From NCBI GenBank assembly GCA_020637615.1, contig JACKKC010000005.1, positions 1 to 64,000 on the forward strand: a stretch of DNA of 64,000 nucleotides, in the 5' to 3' direction. The DNA is from Rhodovulum sp. Lineage in GTDB: Bacteria; Pseudomonadota; Alphaproteobacteria; Rhodobacterales; Rhodobacteraceae. The notes under the pieces were generated by a model. That model had not been told where the DNA came from. It made no database searches and saw only the letters and a program-made list of their open reading frames with translations. Made by a program: the position numbers and the translations under genes. Below, piece by piece: positions 16,345 through 25,159 of the stretch (positions are counted from its first letter, which is position 1; every line of letters begins with the position of its first letter).

Positions 16345-16672
16345 GGGGCTGTCCCCATGGGGACGGTCTGCAGGCCTTTGATGTGAAACGGGAAAAGTGT
16401 TAACGCGGTTGCGCGGCGCCGGTGAGGGGTAGCGGACCCTGGACGCTCCGCGCGGCCCGCAGAGGATCTCCCCCGCGGACTACCCACCGGTTCTGAAATC
16501 CAACCCCCTTCGACCTCCGCGCTCGCGCGCTCCGGCCGACGAACCGGCGCGAGGCGGTGCCTCGCTGTTGCCGGTCCGCGGGGAGGGAACGCGGAAGCTG
16601 CCGGCGTCGTGCCGGCAGCGTCTCGGGGGCTCGATGTTCCGGGCCGGTCGGGCCGGCCCGGGGGATTGCGGC
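16345..16672. repeat. Intergenic region with dispersed repeat copy
   Basis: A perfect hairpin GTCCCCATGGGGAC lies just after the amidohydrolase stop, without a T run. A GTTAACGCG motif is at 16399-16407. Bases 16506-16575 are nearly identical to the complement of 34037-34107 (about 63 of 68 positions by eye, judged over the part starting cttcgacctcc). No gene is seen. Confidence 0.55.
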
Positions 16673-17827
16673 TCAGTCCGCCTGTTCGCGCGCGGCCGGG
16701 AACTGGGCGGCGCGGGTCATCATCACCGCATAGGTGATAGCGTAGATGGCGACGACGGCGAGCCCGACCCACTGGATCTCGAAGGGCGTGAAGAAGAAGG
16801 CAATCACCAGCAGGAGCTGCAGCGTGAAGTGAAGGGGATAATAGACCTTCGATCCCACGATGTCGCGCGACCAGCCGAGGTTCGCCGAATAGAGGCGGAT
16901 CAGGCTGTCGAGCGAGTTCACCACGAAGACCACGCCCACGAAGATCATGAACCAGTTCAGCCAGCCCGGGATCACCAGGGAATGCTGGTGGTAGATGAAG
17001 AGCACGCAGAACCAGGCCCCCAGCGGGATGACCGGCAGCACGACCATCGCCCCGGCGAGCTGCCAGGTCTCGAGCCCGCCCACGTAGCGGGCGACAAACT
17101 GGCCGATCATCAGGCTCCAGGAGAACCACCAGAAGAGGTAGAACTCGTGGTAGTCGCCGATCGGGGTCGCGAAGCGGTGCAGATGCACGAAATAATCGAG
17201 CAGCAGGCCGATGTTGGCGAAGAAATTGCCGAAGCCGACCCCGGAATAGGCGAAGGCGACGACGAAGAGTGCCGTGAAGGCCAGCATGCCGAAGCCGTAG
17301 GTCGAGACGATCGCGAGCCATTTCATGATGTAGAAATTGCCGCTCGACACCACTGAGAAGGCGATGACGCCGATCCCCAGCGCCCAGACGCCCAAGGACG
17401 GCAGGTCGGGCGCATAGGCCGGCAGGTTGATCATGAAGAGGTAGCAGGTGAAGGCGCAGGTCGCGATCACGGTCAGGTTGTAGAGCCACTTGACCAGCGG
17501 GAGCTCGAAGATGCGCAGGCGCGGCTCGAGGGCCACGAAATAGAAGGTCGTCACGAAATACATCAACCAGACCAGCGGCCCCCACATGCCGAATTCGACA
17601 GCGAGCGCGTTGGTGAAGGCGAAGGCCGGGTCCGACTCGTAGATCGGGAACTCGGTGAGGGGCAGCATGATGAGCCCCATGTCGAGTCCCGCCGTGAAGA
17701 GCAGGGCGACGAGCGTCAGGATCCCGACCGGATGCGTGCCGGTGCATTTGAGCCGGGGCCAGCGGAGGAGGACGAAGATCGCGCATCCGAGGACGCTGAG
17801 ATAGGCAATCGTGATTATCAACGTCAT
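16673..17827 (-). CDS. BCCT-like integral membrane transporter, short form
   Basis: 384 aa from ATG 17827, with about ten hydrophobic segments. The stretch EFYLFWWFSWSLMIGQFVARY resembles the conserved tryptophan-rich helix 8 of betaine/choline/carnitine transporters. VEFGMWGPLVWLMYFV resembles their early substrate helix. It is shorter than typical BCCT proteins (about 500 aa or more). It lies in the pyrimidine cluster between two catabolic genes but on the opposite strand, so its cargo could be a pathway compound or something unrelated. The family assignment is from motif resemblance. Confidence 0.7.
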   Translation of the reverse strand: MTLIITIAYLSVLGCAIFVLLRWPRLKCTGTHPVGILTLVALLFTAGLDMGLIMLPLTEFPIYESDPAFAFTNALAVEFGMWGPLVWLMYFVTTFYFVALEPRLRIFELPLVKWLYNLTVIATCAFTCYLFMINLPAYAPDLPSLGVWALGIGVIAFSVVSSGNFYIMKWLAIVSTYGFGMLAFTALFVVAFAYSGVGFGNFFANIGLLLDYFVHLHRFATPIGDYHEFYLFWWFSWSLMIGQFVARYVGGLETWQLAGAMVVLPVIPLGAWFCVLFIYHQHSLVIPGWLNWFMIFVGVVFVVNSLDSLIRLYSANLGWSRDIVGSKVYYPLHFTLQLLLVIAFFFTPFEIQWVGLAVVAIYAITYAVMMTRAAQFPAAREQAD

Positions 17828-17999
17828 GTCGTTCTCGCGTTTGCTGGGGCCGACGTTAACGAATAGCGGGGCCGGGATCCAGCCGCGCCATTTTTGCGAC
17901 CCTCCCGTGGCCTTGCGCGACATTTTGTTGCGTGGGCGTCGCGGAGGGGCGGGGGGGCGTTCCGCGGGTGGGGGAATCGCATCCGGCGGGGCGATCCTC

Positions 18000-18175
18000 C
18001 CGTCCGAGTTCCGGCGAGCCGGCGCCACCATCCTGCCCGGCGGGCACCGCCGGGCAGCGCCCGCCCCGCCCCGCCACGCCGAAGGCGTGCCTCCGGCACG
18101 ACGCGGGCGATCCGCACCCGCCGGGCCGGGCGCTGCCGCTGTCTTGTAGCGCGGAGGTCGAGGAAGGAAGTACAA
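18000..18175 (+). repeat. Dispersed GC-rich intergenic repeat, family 1, copy A
   Basis: Lies upstream of the dihydropyrimidinase gene. Most of it matches the reverse complement of 35765-35945, including ccggcgggcaccgccggg and the internal hairpin cacgccgaaggcgtg. A shorter inverted copy is at about 39140-39275. It has the look of a mobile or REP-like element with no coding capacity. Limits are approximate. Confidence 0.6.
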
Positions 18176-18280
18176 GATCCAGCTGCAATAGCCTTGTGCC
18201 GCCGACGACCGGGCTTGTCCGGCGGGCCGAAACGCGGTCAGGTGAGCGGGCGTGCGGATGCGCGACGAGGAGGGCATTTC

Positions 18281-19741
18281 ATGAGCAAGGTCATCAGGGG
18301 CGGCACGGTCGTCACGGCGGAGCGGATGTGGAAGGCCGACGTGCTGATCGAGGGCGAGCGGGTCGCGGCGATCGGCGAGGGGCTGAAGGGCGACGAGGAG
18401 ATCGACGCCTCCGACGCCTATGTGATGCCGGGGGGGATCGATCCGCATACCCATCTGGAGATGCCCTTCATGGGCACCACGGCGGCGGAGACCTTCGAGA
18501 GCGGCACCTTCGCGGCGGCCTCGGGTGGCACCACCATGCTGGTCGATTTCGTGCTGCCGGGGCCGGACGGGAGCCTCTTGAATGCGATCGCGGACTGGGA
18601 CCGCAAGTCGGCGCCGCAGATCTGCGTCGACATCGGCTATCACATGGCGATCACCGGCTGGAACGAGACCATCCATCGCGAGATGGAGGAGGTAGTCAGG
18701 CGCGGGGTCAATACCTTCAAGCATTTCATGGCCTACAAGGGCGCGCTGATGGTGGAGGACGACGAGATGTACGCCTCCTTCAAGCGCTGCGCCGAGCTGG
18801 GCGCGCTGCCGCTGGTGCATGCCGAGAACGGCGACATCGTGGCGGAACTGCAGAAGAAATACATGGAGGAGGGGCTGACCGGCCCCGAGGGCCACGCCTA
18901 TTCGCGGCCGCCGGAGGTCGAGGGCGAGGCCGCCAATCGCGCGATCATGATCGCCGATGCCGCCGGCGTGCCGCTCTATATCGTGCATGTGAGCTGCGAG
19001 CAGGCGCATGAGGCGATCCGGCGGGCGCGGTCGAAGGGCATGCGGGTCTATGGCGAGCCGCTGATCCAGCATCTGACGCTCGACGAGCGCGAGTATTTCG
19101 ACAAGGACTGGGATTACGCCGCGCGGCGGGTGATGTCGCCGCCCTTCCGCGACAAGGCGCATCAGGCGAGCCTCTGGGCCGGGCTGCAATCGGGGAGCCT
19201 GCAGGTGGTGGCGACCGATCACGCCGCCTTCACGACGAAGCAGAAGCGCATGGGGTTGCAGGGATTTCCCTCGATCCCGAACGGGACGGGCGGCCTGGAG
19301 GACCGCATGCCGGTGCTCTGGACGGAGGGCGTCGAGACCGGGCGGCTGACGCCGCAGGAATTCGTCGCCGTCACCTCGACCAACATCGCGCGCATCCTCA
19401 ACGTCTATCCGCGCAAGGGCGCGATCGTGCAGGGCGGGGAGGCGGATCTGGTGGTCTGGGATCCGAAGCTCTCCAAGACCATCACCGCGGCGAGCCAGAA
19501 GTCGATCATCGACTATTCCGTCTTCGAGGGGCGCAAGGTCACCGGCCTGCCGCGCTACACGCTCTCCCGCGGCGAGGTGGTCTGGGCCGACGGGCAGAAC
19601 AGCCAGCCGCAGCCGGGGCGGGGCAGGTTCGTGCCGCGGCCGGCGTTTTCCTCCGCCCACAGGGCGCTGTCGAAATGGAAGGAGCTGACCAGCCCGCGCA
19701 GGATCGAGCGCGATCCGCAGAACATCCCGAGCGGGGTGTGA
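18281..19741 (+). CDS. hydA: Dihydropyrimidinase (D-hydantoinase)
   Basis: 486 aa, the family's usual length, start ATG 18281. Metal-site motifs are visible: GGIDPHTHLEMPF (two His), FKHFMAYKGALM (carboxylated Lys region), LPLVHAENGDIV, LYIVHVSCEQA, and VATDHAAF (metal Asp). The enzyme opens dihydrouracil/dihydrothymine to N-carbamoyl-beta-amino acids, the second step of the reductive pathway in the cytoplasm. Its stop overlaps the next gene's ATG by one base (TGATG), so they form an operon with the decarboxylase and the ABC ATPase. Confidence 0.96.
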   Translation: MSKVIRGGTVVTAERMWKADVLIEGERVAAIGEGLKGDEEIDASDAYVMPGGIDPHTHLEMPFMGTTAAETFESGTFAAASGGTTMLVDFVLPGPDGSLLNAIADWDRKSAPQICVDIGYHMAITGWNETIHREMEEVVRRGVNTFKHFMAYKGALMVEDDEMYASFKRCAELGALPLVHAENGDIVAELQKKYMEEGLTGPEGHAYSRPPEVEGEAANRAIMIADAAGVPLYIVHVSCEQAHEAIRRARSKGMRVYGEPLIQHLTLDEREYFDKDWDYAARRVMSPPFRDKAHQASLWAGLQSGSLQVVATDHAAFTTKQKRMGLQGFPSIPNGTGGLEDRMPVLWTEGVETGRLTPQEFVAVTSTNIARILNVYPRKGAIVQGGEADLVVWDPKLSKTITAASQKSIIDYSVFEGRKVTGLPRYTLSRGEVVWADGQNSQPQPGRGRFVPRPAFSSAHRALSKWKELTSPRRIERDPQNIPSGV

Positions 19742-21159
19742 TGGAGGTCTTCGGCGCGGCGGATGCGGCGGCGTTCCGCCGGGCGGCGGAGGCCTCGATC
19801 GCCTATCGCGAGGGGCTCGGGGCGCGCCCCATCGGCCCGGCGGCGGACTACCCGGCCAAGCTCGCGGCGCTCGACGCGCCGCTGCCCGAGCGCGGCATGG
19901 CCTCGGACGCGGTGCTGGAGGCGCTGGTCGCGGCGGGCGCGGGCGGGCTGATGGACATGGCGAGCCCGCGCTTCCTCGGCTGGGTGATCGGCGCGGCGCA
20001 TCCGGCCGGCACCGCGGCGGACATGCTGGTCGCGGGCTGGTCGCAGGTGGCGACCATGGCGAAGACCTCCCCCGCCGCGAGCGCGCTGGAGGAGATCGCC
20101 GGGCGCTGGCTGATCGAGCTCCTGCGGCTGCCGGCCGAATGTTCCTTCGGCTTCTGCACCGGCGCCACCGTGGCCAATGCCGTGGCGCTGGCGGCGGCGC
20201 GCAACGAGGTGCTGCGGCGCGCGGGCTGGGACGTGGAGGCGCGCGGGCTCTTCGGCGCGCCGGAGATCACGGTGGTGGTCGGCGCGGAGGTGCATTCCTC
20301 GGTCAAGGTGGCGCTGCGCATGCTGGGGCTGGGCGACGAGCGGGTGCGGGCCGCCGCCGCGGACGATCAGGGGCGGATGCTGCCCGCCGCGCTCGACGCC
20401 GAGCTGCGCGGGGTCACGGGGCCGGCCATCGTCATCGCCCAGGCCGGCAACATCAATTCCGGGGCGCTCGATCCGATGGCGCCGATCGCGGATCTCGCGG
20501 CCGGGGCCGGGGCCTGGCTGCATGTGGACGGCGCCTTCGGGCTCTGGGCCAATGCCCATCCCGAGCTGTGGGGGCAGGCGGAGGGGGTCGAGCGGGCCGA
20601 CAGCTGGGCCGTCGACGGGCACAAATGGCTGCAGGTGCCCTATGATTGCGGCTTCGTCTTCGTGCGCGACCGGGCGGCGCACAAGCGCGCCATGGGGCAT
20701 TCGGCCGCCTATCTGCCGAATTCGGAGACGCTGCGCGATCCGGGCGACTACGTGCCGGAGCTTTCGCGCCGCGCGCGCGGGGTGCCGGTCTGGGCGGTGC
20801 TGAAGGCGCTGGGGCGGGAGGGCGTGCTGGAGGTCATCGGCCGCTGCTGCCGGCTGGCGCGCGGCATGGCCGACCGGCTGGGCCAGCAGCCGGGGATCAC
20901 GGTGCTGAACGAGGTGCGGCTCAACCAGGTGGCGCTGAGCTTCGGGCCGGAGGGGCCCGAGGGCGATGCGATGACAAGGGCCGTCCTGCAGCGGGTGCAG
21001 GCGGAGGGGGCCTGCTATCCGTCCCATGGCCAGTGGCGGGGGCGGCAGACGATCCGGCTCTCGGTGAGCGGCTTCGCCACCAGCGAGGCGGATGCCGACA
21101 TCGCCGTCGCCGCGATCCTCGCCGCCTGGGAGGCGGTGCGGGCGGAACGCGATGCGTGA
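19741..21159 (+). CDS. PLP-dependent decarboxylase family protein (group II type)
   Basis: 472 aa, ATG 19741 coupled to hydA. Features of group II amino-acid decarboxylases: SFGFCTGATVANAVALAAARN (phosphate region), WLHVDGAFGLWA (PLP-ring Asp), and the Schiff-base Lys in WAVDGHKWLQVPYDCGF. Pyrimidine or beta-alanine clusters do not usually need a decarboxylase, so its substrate (an aromatic, acidic or beta-amino acid) is unknown. The downstream ABC ATPase start overlaps this gene by 8 nt. Confidence 0.88.
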   Translation: MEVFGAADAAAFRRAAEASIAYREGLGARPIGPAADYPAKLAALDAPLPERGMASDAVLEALVAAGAGGLMDMASPRFLGWVIGAAHPAGTAADMLVAGWSQVATMAKTSPAASALEEIAGRWLIELLRLPAECSFGFCTGATVANAVALAAARNEVLRRAGWDVEARGLFGAPEITVVVGAEVHSSVKVALRMLGLGDERVRAAAADDQGRMLPAALDAELRGVTGPAIVIAQAGNINSGALDPMAPIADLAAGAGAWLHVDGAFGLWANAHPELWGQAEGVERADSWAVDGHKWLQVPYDCGFVFVRDRAAHKRAMGHSAAYLPNSETLRDPGDYVPELSRRARGVPVWAVLKALGREGVLEVIGRCCRLARGMADRLGQQPGITVLNEVRLNQVALSFGPEGPEGDAMTRAVLQRVQAEGACYPSHGQWRGRQTIRLSVSGFATSEADADIAVAAILAAWEAVRAERDA

Positions 21160-21937
21160 CGGTCCGGTCATCGAGGCCCGCGGCCTCAACCTGGTCTTCG
21201 AGACCGGCGACGGGCCGGTGCATGCGCTCAAGGACGTGGATCTCAGCGTCGGCAGGGGCGATTTCGTCAGCTTCATCGGGCCTTCGGGCTGCGGCAAGAC
21301 GACGTTCCTGCGGGTGGCCGCGGATCTGGAGGAACCGACGGGCGGCACCATCGCGGTGAACGGGGTGAGCCCGGCGGAGGCGCGGCGGGCGCGGGCCTAT
21401 GGCTATGTCTTCCAGGCCGCCGGGCTCTTTCCCTGGCGGACCATCGCCGGGAACGTGCGGCTGCCGCTGGAGATCATGGGCTATGCGCGCTCGGAGCAGG
21501 CGGCGCGGGTGGCCCGTGTGCTGGAGATGGTGGAGCTGGCGGGGTTCGAGAACCGCTATCCCTGGCAATTGTCGGGCGGCATGCAGCAGCGCGCCTCGAT
21601 CGCGCGGGCGCTGGCCTTCGACGCCGATCTGCTCCTGATGGACGAGCCCTTCGGGGCGCTCGACGAGATCGTGCGCGACAAGCTCAACGAGCAATTGCTG
21701 GCGCTCTGGGCGCGCACGGGCAAGACCATTGCCTTCGTCACGCATTCGATCCCGGAGGCGGTCTATCTCTCCACGCGCATCGTGGTGATGTCGCCGCGGC
21801 CGGGGCGGGTGACGGACGTGATCGAGAGCCCGCTGCCGCGCGAGCGGCCGCTGCATATCCGCGAGAGCCGGGAGTTCCTCGAGATCGCGGGCCGGGTGCG
21901 CGACGGGCTGCGCGCCGGCATGGGCGAGGAGGTCTGA
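21152..21937 (+). CDS. ABC transporter ATP-binding protein (nitrate/taurine/pyrimidine type)
   Basis: 261 aa. Walker A is GPSGCGKTT (about residues 46-54), the Q-loop is in YVFQAAGLFPW, the signature LSGGMQQRASIARAL and Walker B LLLMDEPFGALDE, with switch His in FVTHSIPEA. This is the SsuB/TauB/ThiZ class that works with NMT1/THI5-like binding proteins. Two matching permeases and the binding protein lie downstream at 22.2, 24.3 and 25.4 kb, so it powers that importer. Confidence 0.94.
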   Translation: MRDGPVIEARGLNLVFETGDGPVHALKDVDLSVGRGDFVSFIGPSGCGKTTFLRVAADLEEPTGGTIAVNGVSPAEARRARAYGYVFQAAGLFPWRTIAGNVRLPLEIMGYARSEQAARVARVLEMVELAGFENRYPWQLSGGMQQRASIARALAFDADLLLMDEPFGALDEIVRDKLNEQLLALWARTGKTIAFVTHSIPEAVYLSTRIVVMSPRPGRVTDVIESPLPRERPLHIRESREFLEIAGRVRDGLRAGMGEEV

Positions 21938-22154
21938 GGATGGCGGGGCCGGGTGATATAGCCGGTCCTGGCGGCAGGCGTCCTTCCTGCACGGGCAGCG
22001 ACCGCCCGTGGTGGGCGCGAAGCGCCCGCCTGGGGGGCGGGCGGACGCAGCCCGTGCTGGCGCACGGGCGGGAACGGTCGGGGCGCGGCCTTTGCCCGGG
22101 GCCCGGCCTCGGGATGGCGGCGGCGGGTGACGCCTGCCATGCGAGGCGGGGGAC
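21938..22154. repeat. GC-rich inverted-repeat region in the transporter operon
   Basis: A 217-bp gap between ATPase and permease holds strong hairpins built on gcacgggc/gcccgtgc and gggcgcttcgcgccc-like arms. The wording resembles the gap at about 42300-42400 (both hold a gcacgggc arm next to a cctggggggcggg-like run). No gene is supported. It may reduce read-through between the two transporter genes. Confidence 0.4.
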
Positions 22155-23063
22155 ATGAGCGCCCGGGGGATGGCGTCGCGGGCGGCCATGTCGGGGGGCG
22201 GGGGCAGCGCCTTTCCGGTGGCGGTGGTGGTCCTCGGTATCCTCGCGATCTGGTATGTCGCGGCGGTGGCGCTGAATTCGGCCTGGGCGCTGGATCAGGC
22301 GGGGCGGGACGGGGTGACGCTCTCGGCGCGCGAGCTGGTCGCCGATACCTGGAGCCAGGAGCGGCCGCGGCTGCCGGCGCCACATCAGGTGGCGGTGGAG
22401 CTCTGGAACACTACGGTCGCCATGCCGGTCACCTCCAAGCGCAGCCTGATCTATCACGCCTGGATCACCCTCTCGGCGACGCTGGCGGGCTTCGTGCTGG
22501 GCACGGGCCTCGGGATCCTGCTGGCGGTCGGGATCGTGCACGACCGCACCACGAACGCGAGCGTGATGCCCTGGGTGATCGCGAGCCAGACGGTGCCGAT
22601 TCTCGCCATCGCGCCGATGATCATCGTGGTGCTCGCCTCGGTCGGCGTGGCGGGATTGCTGCCCAAGGCGCTGATCTCGATGTATCTTTCCTTCTTTCCG
22701 GTCGTCGTCGGCATGGTGAAGGGCTTCCGCAGCCCCGAGACCATGCTGCTCGACCAGATGCGGACCTGGAACGCGAGCCCGGCGCAGACCTTCTGGAAGC
22801 TGCGCTGGCCGGCGGCGCTGCCCTATCTCTTCGCCTCGCTCAAGGTGGCGGTGGCGGCGAGCCTCGTGGGCGCGATCATCGGCGAGCTGCCGACCGGGGC
22901 GGTGGCGGGCCTGGGCGCGCGCATGCTCACGGGAAGCTATTACGGCCAGACGGTGCAGATCTGGTCGGCGCTGATGATGGCCTCGATCCTCGCCGCCACG
23001 CTGGTGGGGCTGATCGGGCTCGCCGAGCGGCTGACGGCGCGGGCGATGGGCGGGCGGGCCTGA
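22155..23063 (+). CDS. ABC transporter permease 1
   Basis: 302 aa with about six membrane helices. The EAA loop characteristic of binding-protein-dependent permeases is seen around MRTWNASPAQTFWKLRWPAALPYLFASLKVAV. An N-terminal extension with a large external segment (residues 40-75) precedes the conserved core. It belongs to the SsuC/ThiX-like class. Partner of the ATPase at 21152 and the second permease at 24283, which is separated from it by a gene on the other strand. Confidence 0.9.
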   Translation: MSARGMASRAAMSGGGGSAFPVAVVVLGILAIWYVAAVALNSAWALDQAGRDGVTLSARELVADTWSQERPRLPAPHQVAVELWNTTVAMPVTSKRSLIYHAWITLSATLAGFVLGTGLGILLAVGIVHDRTTNASVMPWVIASQTVPILAIAPMIIVVLASVGVAGLLPKALISMYLSFFPVVVGMVKGFRSPETMLLDQMRTWNASPAQTFWKLRWPAALPYLFASLKVAVAASLVGAIIGELPTGAVAGLGARMLTGSYYGQTVQIWSALMMASILAATLVGLIGLAERLTARAMGGRA

Positions 23064-23071
23064 GCATGGGA

Positions 23072-24229
23072 TCAGGACGCGAACTGGAAGGCCTCGAAGC
23101 GATGCAGCGCCGCCTCGATCGCCGCCTTGTCGCCCGCGGCGGGGGCGCCCTCGGTCCAGGTCCATTGCCGGATCTCGAGCCGGCGCTTGCTGCGATCGGC
23201 CTTGGTGTCGATGGCCGCGGCGATGCGGTCGCCGACGAGCACCGGCAGCGCGAAATAGCCGAAGCGGCGGCGGGCCTCCGGCACATAGGCCTCGAAGACA
23301 TGGTCGTAGCCGAAGAGGAGGCCGAGGCGCCTGCGCTGGATGACCAGCGGATCGAAGGGCGAGAGGATATGGACCGCGGTGGGGTCCACCGGGGCGGGCG
23401 GATCGGCGGCGGCCTCGGGGGTGATCCAGTGCGGGGGTGCGCCCTCGATCCCCAGCGCGACCGGCAGGAGGCGCCGGCGGCGCACCCGGCCGGCGATCAG
23501 CTCGGCCATGGCGGGCTTGCGGGCGGCGTCGAGATAGCAGATCGAATCGAGGCAGACCGCGCCCTGGGCGCCGAGCGCGCGGTCGAGCAGGTAGTCGAGC
23601 ACCTGGCGCGGGCTCGCCGGGCGCGGGCTTGCGTCCCAGCCGAAATGCCGGCGCGTCAGCTCGTAGGTCTTGAGCATGCCCGAACGGGCGCTGATGGTGA
23701 GCGCGCCGCCGTGGAAGCCGCATTCGAGCGCGCGCTTGGAGGGCTTGCGGCTCGCCCAGAGGTGATCCTTCTCCACCGGCGTGTCGTCGAAGTCGCGGAT
23801 CGAGAGCGGGCCGTCGCGCCGGATGCGGGCGAGGACGCGGCGCAGCTCGCCCGGCGGGGTGCTGCCGAACCAGCGCCCCGGGGTTTCGCGCCGCCGCTTC
23901 ATCTCCGGCAGGAAGTAGCGGAAGTCGCGGGTCGGCACATAGGCCAGCGCATGGGTCCAGTATTCGAAGACCGACTTGTCGCGGCTGAGCGCCGCATGCA
24001 GGTCGGCGCGGCGGTAGCCGGGGATGCGGCTCCAGAGGATATGGTGATGGGCGCGCTCGATGACGTGGATCGTGTCGATCTGGACATAGCCGAGATGCTC
24101 GACCGCCTTGCGCACCGCCTCGGGGCCGGTGCCGAAGGGCTCGGGCGCATCGAGGCGCTGGGCGCGCAGCCAGATCCGGCGGGCGTCGGCGGTGGAGAGG
24201 TCGAGCGGGGCGCGGCGGGCGGCGGACAT
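23072..24229 (-). CDS. YcaQ-like winged-helix DNA glycosylase
   Basis: 385 aa from ATG 24229 (an upstream start at 24265 would add 12 residues). HTH_42/AlkZ-YcaQ family: the catalytic QxD motif is visible in LGYVQIDTIHVIERAHHHILWSR. Winged-helix repeats follow (RRDGPLSIRDFDD, GRVRRRRLLPVALGIEG), then HILSPFDPLVIQRRRLGLLFGYDHVFEAYVP near the end. Members remove bulky or crosslinked bases from DNA. It is embedded on the opposite strand between two permease genes of one importer, an unusual place. Confidence 0.9.
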   Translation of the reverse strand: MSAARRAPLDLSTADARRIWLRAQRLDAPEPFGTGPEAVRKAVEHLGYVQIDTIHVIERAHHHILWSRIPGYRRADLHAALSRDKSVFEYWTHALAYVPTRDFRYFLPEMKRRRETPGRWFGSTPPGELRRVLARIRRDGPLSIRDFDDTPVEKDHLWASRKPSKRALECGFHGGALTISARSGMLKTYELTRRHFGWDASPRPASPRQVLDYLLDRALGAQGAVCLDSICYLDAARKPAMAELIAGRVRRRRLLPVALGIEGAPPHWITPEAAADPPAPVDPTAVHILSPFDPLVIQRRRLGLLFGYDHVFEAYVPEARRRFGYFALPVLVGDRIAAAIDTKADRSKRRLEIRQWTWTEGAPAAGDKAAIEAALHRFEAFQFAS

Positions 24230-24282
24230 CCGCGACGAGGTGCCACGGCGCGCGGGCGCTGTCAAAGCCGGGCGGGGCGGCG

Positions 24283-25128
24283 ATGAATGTCGCGGTGATC
24301 GCCGCGCTCGGGCTCTGGGCCGGCGCCTGGTGGCTGAACGTGCGGCTGGCGGCGCGGGCGACCAGCGGTCCGGGGCGGCTGCTGCCGCCGCTGCTCTTCG
24401 GGGTGACGCTGATCCTGCTCTGGGAGCTCCTGGTGCGCGGGCTGGCGGTGAGCCCGGTGCTGCTGCCGGCGCCGAGCGCCATCGCGGCGCGTTTCGCGAC
24501 CTCGACGGACATCCTCTGGGCCGATGTGGTGCAGACCTTCTTCAAGGGCGCCTTGGCGGGCTATGTCATCGGCTGCGGCGCGGCCTTCCTCGTCGGGGTG
24601 GCGGTGGACCGGCTGCCCTTCCTGCGCCGGGGGCTCCTGCCGGTGGGCAATTTCGTCTCGGCCCTGCCGATCATCGGCATGGCGCCGATCATGGTGATGT
24701 GGTTCGGCTTCGACTGGCATTCCAAGGCGGCGATCGTCGTGCTGATGTGCTTCTTTCCGATGCTGATCAACACGGTGCAGGGGCTCGGCGCCGCCGATAC
24801 GGCGCAGCGTGACCTGATGCATACTTATGCCGCGAGCTACAGGCAGGAGCTTTTCACGCTAAGGTTGCCCGCGGCGGCGCCGTTTCTCTTTAATGGCTTG
24901 AAAATCTGCACGACATTGGCTTTGATCGGGGCCATCGTGGCCGAATTCTTCGGATCGCCGACGCAGGGCATGGGCTTCCGCATCTCGACCGAGGTCGGGC
25001 GGCTGGCGCTCGACATGGTCTGGGCGGAGATCGCGGTGGCGGCGCTGGTCGGATCGGCCTTCTACGGCGCGGTGGCGCTCGTGGAACGGGCGATGACCTT
25101 CTGGCATCCGTCGCAGCGGGGCCGCTGA
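24283..25128 (+). CDS. ABC transporter permease 2
   Basis: 281 aa, about six helices. The EAA-type loop is in MHTYAASYRQELFTLRLPAAAPFLFNGLKI. LLPAPSAIAARFATS at residues 67-81 is the usual N-terminal motif of SsuC/ThiX-like permeases. It starts only 53 bp from the divergent YcaQ-like gene, so it needs a promoter there or read-through. It probably pairs with permease 1 as a heterodimer in the importer. Confidence 0.92.
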   Translation: MNVAVIAALGLWAGAWWLNVRLAARATSGPGRLLPPLLFGVTLILLWELLVRGLAVSPVLLPAPSAIAARFATSTDILWADVVQTFFKGALAGYVIGCGAAFLVGVAVDRLPFLRRGLLPVGNFVSALPIIGMAPIMVMWFGFDWHSKAAIVVLMCFFPMLINTVQGLGAADTAQRDLMHTYAASYRQELFTLRLPAAAPFLFNGLKICTTLALIGAIVAEFFGSPTQGMGFRISTEVGRLALDMVWAEIAVAALVGSAFYGAVALVERAMTFWHPSQRGR

Positions 25129-25159
25129 GGCGTCCGGAACAGGAAGAAGGGAGACGACC

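Noticed and set aside
16673..19660. 995-codon minus-strand frame running through the dihydropyrimidinase gene into the transporter
   Set aside because: Only the last 384 codons (from 17827) look like a membrane protein; the rest is the antisense of hydA and a repeat.
21940..22158. 72-codon ORF between the ABC ATPase and permease
   Set aside because: It consists of translated hairpin sequence (Gly/Arg/Pro-rich) and lacks protein-like features.
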